Shown here piece by piece: positions 19,429-31,403 of a DNA stretch of 64,000 nt. Each line of letters begins with the position of its first letter. The first letter of the stretch is position 1. The stretch comes from Paramyrothecium sp. XJ0827 (Eukaryota; Ascomycota; Sordariomycetes; Hypocreales; Stachybotryaceae), in contig JAJFPB010000004.1 in assembly GCA_020881915.1 (NCBI GenBank), positions 3,596,001-3,660,000 on the forward strand, given 5' to 3'. A model generated the notes under the pieces. It saw nothing but the letters and a program-made list of their open reading frames with translations. It was not told the DNA's origin and searched no databases. A program made the translations under genes and the position numbers.

Positions 19429-22144
19429 TTCTTTTTTAGCTTCTGCACTATTTTCACGTTTTGGTTTCCGTCCAACTTCTCACCATACAATACTCAAGTT
19501 AACCTAAACCGAATGGCAAAAGGATCTAACTGAATATTAGGCAGTTGCCTTTTTGAAGTAGGATTAATCTTTTACCGGGACCCATTGGCAAAATGCTCCC
19601 GAACTTAGGTGTTAGAGTGTAGTATAGTTGTAACCTCGAGGAATAGTAGGAAATGCAGATGTTTGTTACCTGCGTCTAGCAACAAGGTACCTGAATCAGA
19701 GGCATCTTGGGCTGTTTATCCCGATTCTGTTGATGACAACAGAAGTTGAGAAAAGAAGGTCGTGTTAAGGATTGCTTTTAAAAAGTTGGAGCGTGTTGTA
19801 GCGCTGGGTTGCGTTTTTCTCTCTTTTGGACAGAAGGGGATATTGGCGCAAGTGTGGCTTGTCCCGGAGTATATAAGGTACTATCAAAGAAATGCAAATT
19901 TCACCACTGCGCGGATGGACGTCCACCAGTTAAGTTGGACCAAAAAGTAAAAAAGAAATGACTCTTATAAGGTGTGATTGCCAAATTGGAGACGGGCCCC
20001 AAATCATTAAATATTTTACCCAGCAAATGAATGGCAGTCTGGTCAAGAGGCGAGAGTGTTTGTTGCCGGCGTTGCTGAGACTTTGTTCAATACATGCAGC
20101 ATTTCCAAATTGGGCACGGGTTCAGCATCATATATGCGGCTCGGCACCGTTCCGGGAATAGCGAAGTGTCGTTCCGTAGCATTTTGGGGAAATGCTCAAA
20201 TAACCTTAATGTTACCACCGAAGCAGATTACAAGAATGTGGCTGCCCTAGCATCCAACTTTATCAAGCTGCAGCGTCGCATGCTCGGCTTTAAAGATTGC
20301 TTTATTCGCGAGACGGAGGGCACGGCAGGGCGACAATCCTGTGGGGGGGTTAATTTGTCAATACCAGTCGTCAGCCTTGAAACGCGACAGCTGACTGTGA
20401 GGTGCAGCTGATGGCCGTGACTTGCAGCCGGACGTGCGAATGGCGTGGTGCTGAGGCCATTGAGCCGGAACGCGACGTTTGTGTGTTGCCATTGAGGTGC
20501 ATATACTCACTCGTACCTGTCCTGTCGTCACATTACATGCACTCGTCCAGTACAGACAGAGGAGAGGGGAGCCATCCCTGGTGGGTCGGCGAATATGCTG
20601 CCAAAGGGCGCACACGTCTGTTTCGCCGAAACGCCTCACAGGCAGGAGAACGGACAAGGACCTCTCGTTCTCATGTCATCTCATCCCGTCTGGTTTAACA
20701 ATAGACTGTGATAATGGGTCGAAGCTGAGTTTTGATAATGTCATACCAAGACGTCCGTGGAAACCTTGATGGGCAGGTGGGTACCTTATGAGAGGGGCGT
20801 CGAGTCGACACGGCTTGTACCCGTGGAGGGAAAAAGATAGCCACTGCCCTACCGTACCGCAAGTAAGCTTATCAGCAATTGTTGCACGGAGATTGGCCAG
20901 ACACACGTGCTCCAGAGGGGTACGGTAGGTAGGGTCTTTGTTTTTCGGCGGGGCCCATGACATGATTTGGCATGCCAGTGCCGACAATCACCAACCACCC
21001 GAGAGGCGACAGTAGGTAGGTACCCGCTGTTCCTTATTATGGCGTCTTCTTACCTCGCACGCGCCGTTTTTGTCACACAAAGACAACGTGGGACCTGACG
21101 GAGGATTTCTGGCGGGGAGGGTCCTTTTGCACAATGTCTTGCCGCGGGCACATGCATGTTCTGAACTACGGACATTCCTCACTCTCAGGGTCTGCTGATC
21201 CGAGCCGCGCAACCTCCTCCCGTGATTCATGGATTCTTTCTTCAGAAGGAAGAAAAAAGAAGAGAAGAACACTCGATTAAGGTACCTAAGGTAGCTGACT
21301 TCGAGAGGGGGCCTTTTGTTCGTTTTGCTAGTGTGCTGGGTTTGGCTGCGGTATGTGGTGCGTTGTTTTTGTGGTGAACCATCAAGGTTCTCGAGCCCCA
21401 GAGTAAGGCGACGGGCCTTTTACCTTACTTTGGTGTGTTAGTGCGTGCAATGCAGACAATGGCCGGCGGCGTGGCAAGTGCAGCGCAGCGCGCAGTGCAG
21501 AGCATCTGGAAAAAGGGCCAAAGAAGGAAAGCAAGGACCTTGGGCCATCCGGGTCCCCATTCGACCAGGATACGCCGGCCTTGGCGCTGCGCATCAGTGA
21601 TTCCTCGTCTCCAGTCTCCAGTCTCCAGTCTCCGGTATCCACGCCGTCGCCGCTCGCCCACAGCCAAGAGCGAAAGCTCAAAAAAACCGCCATGCCATGG
21701 CTGGTGGCCTTCCTCTCACCGTCGTCCCGCCCTGCTGCCCTTCTCCCTGTTGTTGCCGCGACAAAACAACCATCCTCTGACCGGCCTGGGCAAGGATATC
21801 GAGAGCAATAGCCAATATTGGACTCCTTTTGCTGGACCTGTCGCCCACAACCTAGTCGCCTTATCCACCCTGCTGAGCACCTCTTTGGGAACCTCTTTGA
21901 GCGTCAGGGCGGCTGTATTCCTCTCCATATAAGGTTGCCGCGCTCATACCATCCAGTCATCGTCCTTCAGCCCCGGAGCCTCGGTGAACCGCCTCAGCTG
22001 TGTCGTTGTCTCACCTGGAAAGACTAACGTTAATACTCGGCTCTCCCCCTTGGACTCGACGCTCCCGCTTCTCTCCCTTACGCGAATCACCTCCACCGCG
22101 TTTTCTCAACGTCAATCGACTATCAGACCAGTATCTAAAGGAAA
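19429..22144. other. Long upstream region of the ZIP transporter
   Basis: This 2.7 kb stretch holds no supported gene. From ~20,900 on it is likely promoter and 5' leader of the zinc transporter. It contains several GGTAGGTA/GGTACC-type short motifs (20,925-20,935; 21,010-21,022; 21,280-21,293), a possible zinc-response element at 21378-21388, and CT-rich leader sequence after 21,950. A triple 'tccagtctcc' repeat occurs at about 21610-21635. Confidence 0.45.
21378..21388. promoter_or_regulatory. Candidate zinc-response element
   Basis: ACCATCAAGGT differs at one base from the yeast Zap1 element ACCTTNAAGGT and contains the CAAGGT core reported for the Aspergillus factor ZafA. It lies about 760 bases before the ZIP start codon. 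Only the motif and the target gene support it. Confidence 0.3.
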
Positions 22145-23974
22145 ATGGCTCGCTCCAACGCTGCTCGAGCAGCCGCTACATGCTGCGCCTGTTTCGCTCT
22201 TCTCAGCACAGCTGCCGCGGACCTGTTGCCGAGACAGACTGCCGCGCCTACCACTGCCGCCCCCGTTCCTGAGATTACTGCCATCACCGACTGCCATCCT
22301 CATGACACCGACCTGTTCGTTGACCCTTCACCCGTTCCCACGTGTTCATGCCAGAGAACTTTCCAGACTAACATGCATTGTTATGCAGCTACTGTTTCGT
22401 CGGTGCCACGGAGTACCTTGTGGAGACTACCCTCACTGCCGGGGCCGACTATCCCAGGTCCTTTACTGACTGCCACCCGCACGGAAGTGAACTGTAAGTT
22501 AACATTCAGTCTACTGCCCTGTGAAGCCGCGTATTAACCTTCATAGCTACTGCGTTGGCCCCGATGGCAGCGACGTTGGCGTCGATGTTCCTTCGACTGG
22601 TGGCGAGTCAGAGGGCGGCGAGTCAGGCCATGAGGGTGAATCCGGTCATGATCATGAGGAAGGCGGTGAATCCGCGGGGAGTGGCGACCCAGACGAGGTG
22701 CACTGCCATTCCCACGCAGGCGTCGAGTGAGTGCTTCATTGTATCCCTCCCATAGCTCATCGACCCGACACTAACCAGAATGCAGACACTGCGTCGATGG
22801 TAATGGACAGACAGTCGACCAAGGTTGCTCTGCCCCTCAACGAGACTACAATGTCGGCCTCAGGGTGGGACTTTTGTTCGTTATCCTAGCCACCAGCGCC
22901 TTGGGTGTTTTCGTGCCCATTTTGCTGCGCCAGTGGATGCCTCGCAAGCTCACTACCGTCTTCACTGTCATGAAGCAGTTTGGAACTGGTATCATTATCT
23001 CCACGGCCTTTGTTCACGTAAGTTTCCACACCCACACCTCCCCATTCTGATGGTCTTTTAACATTTTTTCTCTCTAGCTCTACACACATGCTGCTCTCAT
23101 GTTCACCAGCAAATGTGTCGGTTCATTGGGCTACGAAGGCATCACGTCTGCCATTGTCATGGCTGGAATTTTCTTGTCCTTCATCGTCGAATACGCCGGC
23201 CAGCGCGTCGTTCTCGCTAAGACCAAGGCCGCCGCTAGCCTGAGCATCGAGGAGAGATCCAAGGCCATGTTATCCACCGAGATTGTTAACATCCTAGTTA
23301 TGGAGACGGGTATCGTCTTCCATTCTATCCGTGAGTCTTCATTCTGCCTCCCTCGCTGTTTTGTGTCTTGTCAAACTAACCAAGTGAATCTAGTTATTGG
23401 ATTGACGTTGGTCGTTGCTGCCGATTCCTCGTTCAGGGTCCTATTCATTGTTATTCTCTTCCACCAGATGTTTGAAGGCATTGCCCTTGGCAGCCGCATT
23501 GCTGATCTTGGCTCCTCTACCGCCCATGCCGTTGCCCACCTCCACGTTTCCCAGGCAGCGTCTCGAGACTTCAGCCAAGAATCAGACAAGGCCGTCCAGC
23601 CCGTCGAGGACACTTCAGCTGTATCTTCCACTGCCCCCAGTGAGCACGGCCACGTTTCCCTTCTCCGAAAGTTTGGCCTCGCTGCCGTATTCGCCTTCAT
23701 CACCCCCATCGGCATGGCTATCGGTATCGGCGTTCTGGACCAGTTCAACGGAAACGACCGCTCTACTCTCCTGACGATCGGCACCCTTGATGCCCTCTCT
23801 GCAGGTATCCTTGTCTGGGTTGGTGTTGTCGAGATGTGGGCTGGCGACTGGATGGTTGGTTCGCACGGGCACCCTGCTCACCTGGCGGATGCAGACCTCC
23901 TTACTGTGGTACTGGCCGGCTTGGGCCTGGTTTCAGGATTGGTCGTGATGAGTGTTTTGGGCAAGTGGGCGTAA
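22145..23974 (+). CDS. ZIP-family zinc transporter with three CHxH modules
   Basis: The protein is a ZIP (ZRT/IRT-like) transporter that would import zinc across the plasma membrane or from a vesicle lumen. Six exons (22145-22314, 22389-22493, 22547-22726, 22786-23017, 23078-23330, 23394-23974) give 506 residues. A signal peptide (ends near AAADLLPRQ) leads into a ~200-residue exoplasmic domain with three CHxHxxxxxC modules: CHPHDTDLYC, CHPHGSELYC and CHSHAGVEHC. A His/Glu/Ser/Gly-rich stretch separates the last two. The membrane part starts at GLRVGLLFVILATSALGVF. The metal-site helices are seen as GIVFHSILIGLTL (TM4) and LFHQMFEGIALG (TM5). A ~75-residue loop precedes the last helices. Each module is interrupted by a phase-2 intron at the same codon. 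It is convergent with the subtilase gene. Confidence 0.93.
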
Positions 23975-24560
23975 AGATGACTTAAAAGTTTCAGAGCCTT
24001 GTAGGCAGCTCGAACGGTTCAGCACTGCAATATTGTTGGGGCTGGCGGAGAAGAAAGGAGGAGGCGAAGACGATACCCTTGTGTACAGGATGTTGTTGTT
24101 TGCATAGCGCATGGAAAGGACAACGGTTTCACATCACGAAGTTTTATGATTCTGCTAACAAAGATATGACCGGGCAGGAGCCGAGACGGCTTCCACGGAT
24201 CTATGGTCAAATCTGTGATCTTGTTTAATAGTTTGCATTTTCAGATAGAATATCAAAATCAATTCACATCATGCTATTTGCCTGAGTTAATGTGAATTGC
24301 TTATAGCTTGCGACCTTCTTTTTGTTTTGGAACAAACAAATAATCACTGATCATTTTCATCGTAATCACAACAGTATTGCCATAGAAAGTTAAGCAAGGA
24401 GTAATCTTGAATGCATTCTCCCTAAAATCTCAGCCTGCAATCGAGTCCACGCATTAGTCCACACCTGCTTGGAAGCAGAACCCCTCTATACTCTGCCTTC
24501 ACGTTTTGATTTCCCTTCCCCTAGCCCCATGACCGCCATGCGTCTGTACGCGTTCTTGCT
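23975..24560. other. Convergent intergenic region
   Basis: These 586 bases lie between the ends of the ZIP transporter (+) and subtilase (-) genes. AT-rich sequence at 24220-24420 suits 3' ends. No gene is seen. Confidence 0.55.
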
Positions 24561-27500
24561 TCAGACCAATTTCATCCGGAAGTTCGCCGTCGAGTTGGTC
24601 GTCGCGTTGTACGGCAGCACCTCGAAGCTCGCGACCTCGTTGTGCATCACGTCCCAGTGGTCCGCGATGCTGGCGTTTCCGTAGGGTCTCAGAGCCGCGA
24701 AGCGCATGCTGTGGTAAGGGGAATCGTCAGCATGTGTTTGGGAGGTTTGTAGCAAATTGCAGATTATGGAGGCGACCATTTGACTAGAGACGCAAATGCG
24801 ATACTCATACGAGAGATTGGAGGCTCTTCAACTTACGTGTAGTTGCCCGGCGCGATCTGCGATCCGTTGGCCAGCTTGCCGAACCACCAGAAGTTCTGGT
24901 ACCCCCGCGGGACGCGCATGAGGGGAAACGATACCGTGTCGTCCTTGTCCATGGTCTCCGGGTCGTAGTACCAGAACGTGTCGGAATCGCGCAGGGTCGT
25001 CGCCGAGCCGATGAAGCCAAACTGCGACACCTGCGGAGGGTATTCCCAAAACGTGTCGCGCCAGGTCTTGTGATAGATCTAAGTCCCCCAGGACAGGTTG
25101 AGTTGTCAGCATTGAACTTTTACCGACCCGTATAGCCATGGATAGTCCCGAGGTGGCATTGGTACACGACTTACGTCCCATCGGAGGTGGAAGCAAGGAT
25201 AGCTGAGGCGGGCGGAGAGCTCCATGTAGTCTGTCTTGTCCTTTTTGGGGTTGAATGACCAACTTCAAACGCTGGCGGTTAGTCTCGTGTTGAGATGTGT
25301 TTCCAGGCAATTTGACTTGCCTCCAGTTACGGCCATGTTGGTTGATGTACGGCTCGTTCGTAAACATGCTGTCGAATGCCTTTTCCGTGTCGTATGCAGC
25401 TCCTGGTACAGTCAGCCGCCTTCGTCTCCCATTCTAGCTCCACTGTGAGAGTTGGCACCTCCATAGGGTATCGACAACTTTTCGCCGTTGTCCCCTTTGA
25501 CCCATATCTTCCCACCGTAGAGTGGCAGCAAGTCATCATTGACGCCCGCCGGCAGCCCAAACTCAAACCTAGGACACGACATAAACGTCAGTGACGGGAC
25601 CCAGTAAGCATCGTGAGTGAACCCACTCTACTGTCTTTGTCTCTCCAGGTCGAATCCTGACCGGCTTAGGCAGTGTGACAGAGGGAGCGATGTCGATTGG
25701 CACCATGTCGTACAGCGTGCCAATGCCGGAGTATCGGTCCAGCATGTTCACACCCGCCTGCGGCTCCAGCTCAAAGGTATAGACCACTGTTCCGTCCCCA
25801 TTGTTTGTGATGTCCGTCGTCCAGTTCGACACGAACAGTTCCGTGTCCAGAAGTGCAAACGGGACGAAGTCGAGCTGCGTATCATACCGGAGGACCTTGA
25901 CAGCGTCAATAAGTCCGGTGCCAACTTGGAAGGGAGGAGCCGTTTGGTTGTATCGCACTCTGTCGGCGGTCCAGGCTACATTGCGGCCGCTAGAGATGAT
26001 TCGCTGGCCCAGCATTTCGGCGAAGCCGGGTCCATGGGTTTCGCGGCCACCATATTCGCCGATGTAGAGGGCCGCAACCCCCGCAACGTAGGGTGCCGAC
26101 ATGGAGGTGCCGCTCATGACTTCGTAGCTTTGGTTCAACATTGTGCTGGTGACCTTGTAACCAGGAGCGCCAATATCGGGCTTGAGGAGAAGCTCATTGG
26201 TAGGACCCCAGGTTGTAAAGTACGCCGGGACAGGAAGCGTCCTGCCGTCTGAGACGCTGACGTTGGGATTGCCCGTCACGTTGATGGCGGCCACTGAGAG
26301 GACTCCTTGGCCATTGGAACCGGTGCTCGAGAAGAAAGGACCTGAAGATCCCTCGTTTCCAGCGGAGATCACGACAACCACGCCCTTTTGGACAAGCCGG
26401 CTGGCAACCAGCGCCCAGGGGTTATCGCTAAAGCCGTTTGGTCTCCCAATGCTCGCAGATATGATATCGGCCTACGATAAATGAGTTAGAACAGCTTGGG
26501 AACTCGAAAGGGAAATCGTACACCAGCACTGTAAGCGTCACAGAACGACTGGATTAGGGCTTCTTCATCCGTGTCCCATGGGTTCTATTCGTGGATTTTA
26601 GCATAATCGCAAGTGGGAGCAGAGCGAGGCGAGACTGACGTCTGCAAAGACTTTGTATATGAGGAGCTCAGCATCCGGAGAGACTCCTGTCAGCCTTTTC
26701 GCTTGTCAGCCCATTGTCTGGTAGACAAATGACAAGCAGGAAGAGAATATACCATTCGTTCTCAGCCGCGATGATGCCCGCAACATGTGTACCGTGGCCG
26801 TAATAATCCATTGGCTCATTGTCTGGGATTTTTGGATAAGATCTCTCATCATAGGGGTCCCCTATCACATTGAGTCAGAACACTTACTGCCCCGGACATG
26901 TCGAGACCGAAGCACGTACAATGAGAACCGACGAGATCGTAGCCACCGGCCACCTTGCACCCAGGACCGAAGCAACCACCAAGCTGTAATGACTGTTGAG
27001 TGCTGAGCGTTCTTGTTGACGGCTGTTTTCAACTTACGGCCTTGTGAGTGTAATCAATCCCTGTGTCAATGATGGCGACTGTCGCACCTTTACCCCGAAG
27101 GCCTGCGGCATGAAGTTTGTCCACGCCAGTCCATTGATGCATGGAGTAATTTCGAAACGTCGAGTTCAGAAGTACGACTTCTGGTTCCTTGATTATGGGC
27201 ACGACTGGCACCGTCTTCATCGGCCACACATTGACCACGCCCTCCACCGCTCGGAGAGTGTCAACATTATCTTCATCAGATTCGATGGCAATGCCGGCAA
27301 ATATGTCACTACAGTCGAACTCTTTATAGTATGTAGAGTTCTTGCGTGGCCTTGCCCGTAGCTGTCGGCCTATTCCAGGAATTCCTTGCGCCTAGTTGTG
27401 TTAGTACTTCGTTTCGAGAACCGGCCTCATCACTATACCTGTTCGACCTCAATAATATACTTGTTGGTGACGCCGTTTGTAGGCCGGTCGACGCCGCGTC

Positions 27501-27594
27501 TTTGAGGACTCCGGATAATTCTTGGCCGTGTCCCAGTCAACCCCCGGACACCAATAGCTGAAAGCAGAGCAACAATGAAGTAGGACGACCGCAT
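24561..27594 (-). CDS. Secreted subtilisin-like serine protease (S8), 12 exons
   Basis: The gene encodes a large secreted subtilase of the fungal minor-extracellular-protease type. Exons on the minus strand: 27594-27439, 27391-27038, 26983-26920, 26861-26753, 26694-26640, 26584-26522, 26471-25627, 25568-25459, 25402-25321, 25262-25175, 25078-24837, 24708-24561. They join in phase to 771 residues. A signal peptide (MRSSYFIVALLSAIGVRG) and a propeptide (YIIEVEQ to VVNVWPMK) precede the catalytic domain. The triad is intact: Asp161 in AIIDTGIDYTH, His214 in YGHGTHVAGI, Ser390 in MSGTSMSAPYVAGVAAL, with oxyanion Asn306 in ISAGNEG. No protease-associated insert is apparent. The C-terminal half looks like the Fn3-type domain of this family. 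One intron (25320-25263) has a GC donor. Intron density is high for the window; a few borders may shift by some bases. Confidence 0.88.
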
Positions 27595-30500
27595 ATTGCC
27601 AGCACCGTTTTGTGGTAGGTCGAGGGACTCAAGACACGCAACTAAAGATGATGAAGAATCTAACTAACGACAAGGCGGGAAGGCGACGCAGCTCTTTTCT
27701 ACTTGTTTGGGGGTAACATGTATACCGCGACCAAGGGACGACCGTGACACCTACATGGATTCGATGGCGGACGGGTGGCCGCCGAGAAGACACCGCCAGT
27801 TTACGTACTACGTCCAATCGTAAATATGCTCTGAGGCGCTTGCCCGGGCTGGTGATTGAGACATGAGACATGAGACTTGTTGATCCAGACAACCACATAT
27901 GGAAGGCCCTCAACTTGGACGTCTCTGTCAGCTGTGAGAGAGAGCAGATCCTAGCCAGGGCATTGTCCTTACATACTTGTGTTATCAAATCCAGGTGAGT
28001 TGTACATACTACTCGAACTGGTTGTTGCTTTGGAGTAGAGAATATGATTTCACTGCTGGATCTCTAAGATCGAGGTTGAGCACAGCATAAATGCAGGGGC
28101 CCATGTGTGGTGCCGAGCTGCAGTAACCCATATGGACTTTTCTGACGAAGACGCCGGCGCAGCTGTTGGTTGTTGGCCGATCGAGTGAGCTCCACATTCG
28201 AATCAGATGGGCTGCGTTATCTAGCGGTCCAGCTCGCTGCGATGTATCAGACAGGCTCAAGGCTGTCGGCAGCAAATGTTTCATGACTGACTGTGCTTTC
28301 AGCATTCTACGGAAGTGTGTCCTGTCCTATACTTTCTAGCCTTGATTTTTCCTGCTGCCTGACAACGTGAATATTGATGTCAGGATGATTAGGTGGGTGG
28401 CAAGTGAGTTGTCATTTGAGGCGTTGTGGTGCCCGAGTTACGGAGTATTCTCGCCTATGGGACTACCTTTGGTGGATTGAGGTGGTTGACGGGACTTGGC
28501 AAACGCTCGAATGCCCTGAGCCACTTGTATGATCTAGTGTATGGGCAAGATGGGAAGCAACAGAGTGTTTGCTGCTGTTGTGCCATCGCATCGATAGTAA
28601 CTGGAAGCAGACCGCGGACCTGTTATGGGCTTAGCCTATGACGTGACGAAGCGGAGCTTGAGCTACTAGAAATGATCATAGGAGCTGTCTGACGAGCAGA
28701 CAGAGTAAGCGAGATTGCTCTCGGCGGCGACATCCACCAAGCAAGCATTAAGACAGTGGAGCAAGACCGGCCCATATCTGAAATCGAATAAGTGTGGCTA
28801 GTAGGAAGACCCCATGCATGTAGTGCGATTAGAATGCAATGATGATGAGGAGGAAGATGACTGCCCTGACATTGGTGATGTATGTTAGCTGAAATCGTGG
28901 ACCCACGGTCTGCGCTTATTGGGAGTACAAGATGGTCTGCCGGTTCCCGATGCAGGACTTGGGACGACTGTTGTCCTACAGATCCCACCGTGCGCCGGTG
29001 GTTCAAGGGACAACGGAAATGAGTGATTGGCGGATCCGAAGAAAATTTCGATCGATTCGAGTGCTGACAGCCTGAAGTAGCAGAAGCCAACGGTCACGGC
29101 CGATATGATGTGGTCAAGCTTGAATCACCAATTCGTCGCGAATAGGAGTCGCCGCAGCCAGCGTCGACAGCTGAGACGAGCCATGCACTCGTTGGGAACC
29201 GGCCGAACCCATGGAGCTCGTGGCGTTTGCTGCACCCCTGGCGGACGACCCCATGTTCGTGTTCGTTCCGGGTGGAGCAATGCACGCACGCAAGCAAGCA
29301 AGCAAGCAGGCAAGCAAAGGCAAGCAGAGCAAGCCATGGGGGCCGCGAGGGTAGCAAGCCATCTTGTGTTCGACCTGGACTAGCCCAGGAGAAGCTGGTC
29401 AATCCTTACCAGTCGTGGCTAGCCGGCGCCGCGATGCCATGTGCGCCTCGCCCGGCCCGGCTCGGTCTAGAAGAGCGTGGACTGGGTTTGGATCGAGGGA
29501 GAAGAATAAAAAAGGAGCAAACACGAAGTGACCTGAGGCGGCCTGAGCATAAGAGATTCGCGTTTGGCGGCCCAGTAAACATTCAATGGTTTCATGTTTA
29601 GGATGTGTTAGTCCAGCATTTGGGTGCAGACGAACCGTCTGTCCGTCGAGCGAGGATAGCGCACGGTCGTTGGCCTTCGTCGACTTTTCTTCTCTTTTTC
29701 TTCTTTCGTCGACCTCCCACACACTGGGCCACTGGGGGGAGCTCGTGAAGGCCAGGGGGTTTCGGGGGCAATGCAACCCACCCTTTCCATCCCCCTGTGG
29801 CTGACGATGCTGGATGCTGGACGAGAGAAAAAGCAGTCGGCTTCTCGAAGTGGGGTGAAGGGCTCGAACCAATTCTCCATGCGGCAAGGCGGGCGCTGCC
29901 AGGGGTCGTCTCTGCAGGTGGACGGGGGACACATTAGTGGGGTTGTCCTGCTCTGCAACCACTGCGAGAGGAGGGTGGAGTGGGGGGGGAGTTGCTTCTC
30001 TAGTCCCGAGAGAGAAGAGCATTGATCCTTAGCTGGTCTGGGGAGGAAGGGAGATGCTCCCGGGCTGGTGGCCCGACGGCGGTGCTTCCATCGCCTTTTA
30101 GTGCGATGGCCCTCTGCTGCGCTGTGCTCTGCTGTTTTTTTTCCCCGCTGTACCGTGCGTTGGTTTTTGGTCGCGTGGCTGCAGAAACTCGCCCCATGCA
30201 GAGGGCCTGCGCTGCGGCAGCGACATACAGGCCCGGCGAGGACATCATTGGCGACCGCCTGGCATCGTCCACCAACTGAATTGGGATTCCCTCTCGGCTG
30301 CAGATGTAGTCCTTGCCCGGGCGCCTTATACCTTCCTACCTCGCTCAGGACTTGTGATAACCTACTAGTGCCTACGGTGACCTTGCGTATCACCTTGCCT
30401 TGAGCTGCAGCGAGCAAGTACTGTATTCCTTCCTAGTCATGGTGCTAGGCTAGCTCTTCTCCAAGACTTGCGTACTGTCTGGGTACTGTCCCGGCACCAA

Positions 30501-31013
30501 CCCAGCCCAGCCCAGTCCAGTCCAGGTCCCTGTCCATATGGGGCCCCCCCTCATCTTATCTTCCCGCGTCTATTCTCTTGGGTCCTCAACCCCCGGCCAT
30601 TCCCATTATCCACCCACGTTGTCCTTCCCACCCGGCCCCCAGCCTTCTTTGCTTCTTCCAAACTCCCAATCACTCTTTCATGCACCCTGCTGTCTCTGAC
30701 GAGGCGTAGGATTTTCACTCGGGAGTTTCTTTAAACGCCATCCAATCCCTCTTCTGCTCTCTTGGCCCCCCCTCACTTAGACAAAACGTCTCTTGCGTAC
30801 CTTGGACGTCGAGGCACACCCATTCACCTCTGAGCCTCTTCGCTGTTTCGTCTAGAAACACTTCCATTCTTCTCATATACAACAACGGCTTCAACTGTCG
30901 AAGATTTCTGCACATATTCTTTCTGCTGTATACCCTTTTAGAAAAAGGTCGCATTCACCTGTCTGCACATACGTCCTCCACCACTCTACGCCAAACTCGA
31001 CCCAACCGCAACC
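27595..31013. other. 3.4 kb without a supported gene
   Basis: The stretch between the subtilase start and the small-protein gene at 31014 shows only overlapping GC-driven open frames (for example 29399-30022 and 29608-30417 on the minus strand) with no family features. It contains a CAAG microsatellite at 29290-29335, short CCAGC/CCAGT repeats at about 30500-30525, and from ~30460 a pyrimidine-rich region that is probably promoter and a long 5' leader for the downstream gene. Confidence 0.45.
29290..29335. repeat. CAAG-type microsatellite
   Basis: Imperfect tandem copies of the tetranucleotide CAAG/GCAA, interrupted by single G or A changes. Confidence 0.8.
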
Positions 31014-31403
31014 ATGGGCCAGAGCTTCTTCGACAAGATCCAAGCCAAGCTGGAGATCTTCCGCCTGGAGCAGCGTTACACCCGCCGCCGCCATCGCCGC
31101 TCGACCTTTGTGTCCAACGCCGTCTACGTCGACGGCGAGTACGTCTACCAGACCCCCAACAGCACCGGGTCATCCGTCGAGTCCAGCAACAGCCGCATCG
31201 ACGCCCTCCACGGCGAGAAGAACGTCGTCAGCACCGCCGTCATCCACGAGCCCGAGGCCCTCCCCACCCCGGAGCAGACCCCCAATCCCGCTGCCGAGCG
31301 CAAGCGCCTGCACCGGTTCAGCTCCATCGCCAGCTTCGGCGGCCACTCTACTACCAAGGACTCCTCCTCCCGTCCCAACCGACGACTGAGCATGATCCGA
31401 TAA
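31014..31403 (+). CDS. Small basic Ser-rich protein, unknown function
   Basis: This single-exon gene codes for 129 residues starting MGQSFFDKIQAKLE. I do not recognise a characterised family. What can be seen is an amphipathic N-terminal helix (FFDKIQAKLEIFRLEQ), a basic cluster RYTRRRHRRS at about 21-30, a hydrophobic/aromatic strand pair FVSNAVYVDGEYVYQTP, then a Ser/Pro/charged tail with two basic-Ser patches, KRLHRFSSIASF and NRRLSMIR, resembling kinase sites. Gly2 follows Met, but position 6 is Phe, so N-myristoylation is not well supported. The ATG sits in CAACCATGGG, a strong fungal start context, preceded by a long pyrimidine-rich leader. Codon third positions are mainly C/G, which favours a real gene. 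Confidence 0.65.
   Translation: MGQSFFDKIQAKLEIFRLEQRYTRRRHRRSTFVSNAVYVDGEYVYQTPNSTGSSVESSNSRIDALHGEKNVVSTAVIHEPEALPTPEQTPNPAAERKRLHRFSSIASFGGHSTTKDSSSRPNRRLSMIR

Noticed and set aside
17000..22100. Transposon remnant in the gene-poor region
   Set aside because: No reverse transcriptase, transposase or integrase motifs, no terminal repeats and no strong AT bias of the kind left by repeat-induced mutation were seen.
29399..30417. Overlapping 200-270 codon frames on the minus strand
   Set aside because: Several frames are open at once in GC-rich sequence, all with low-information Arg/Ser/Pro composition and no splice logic.
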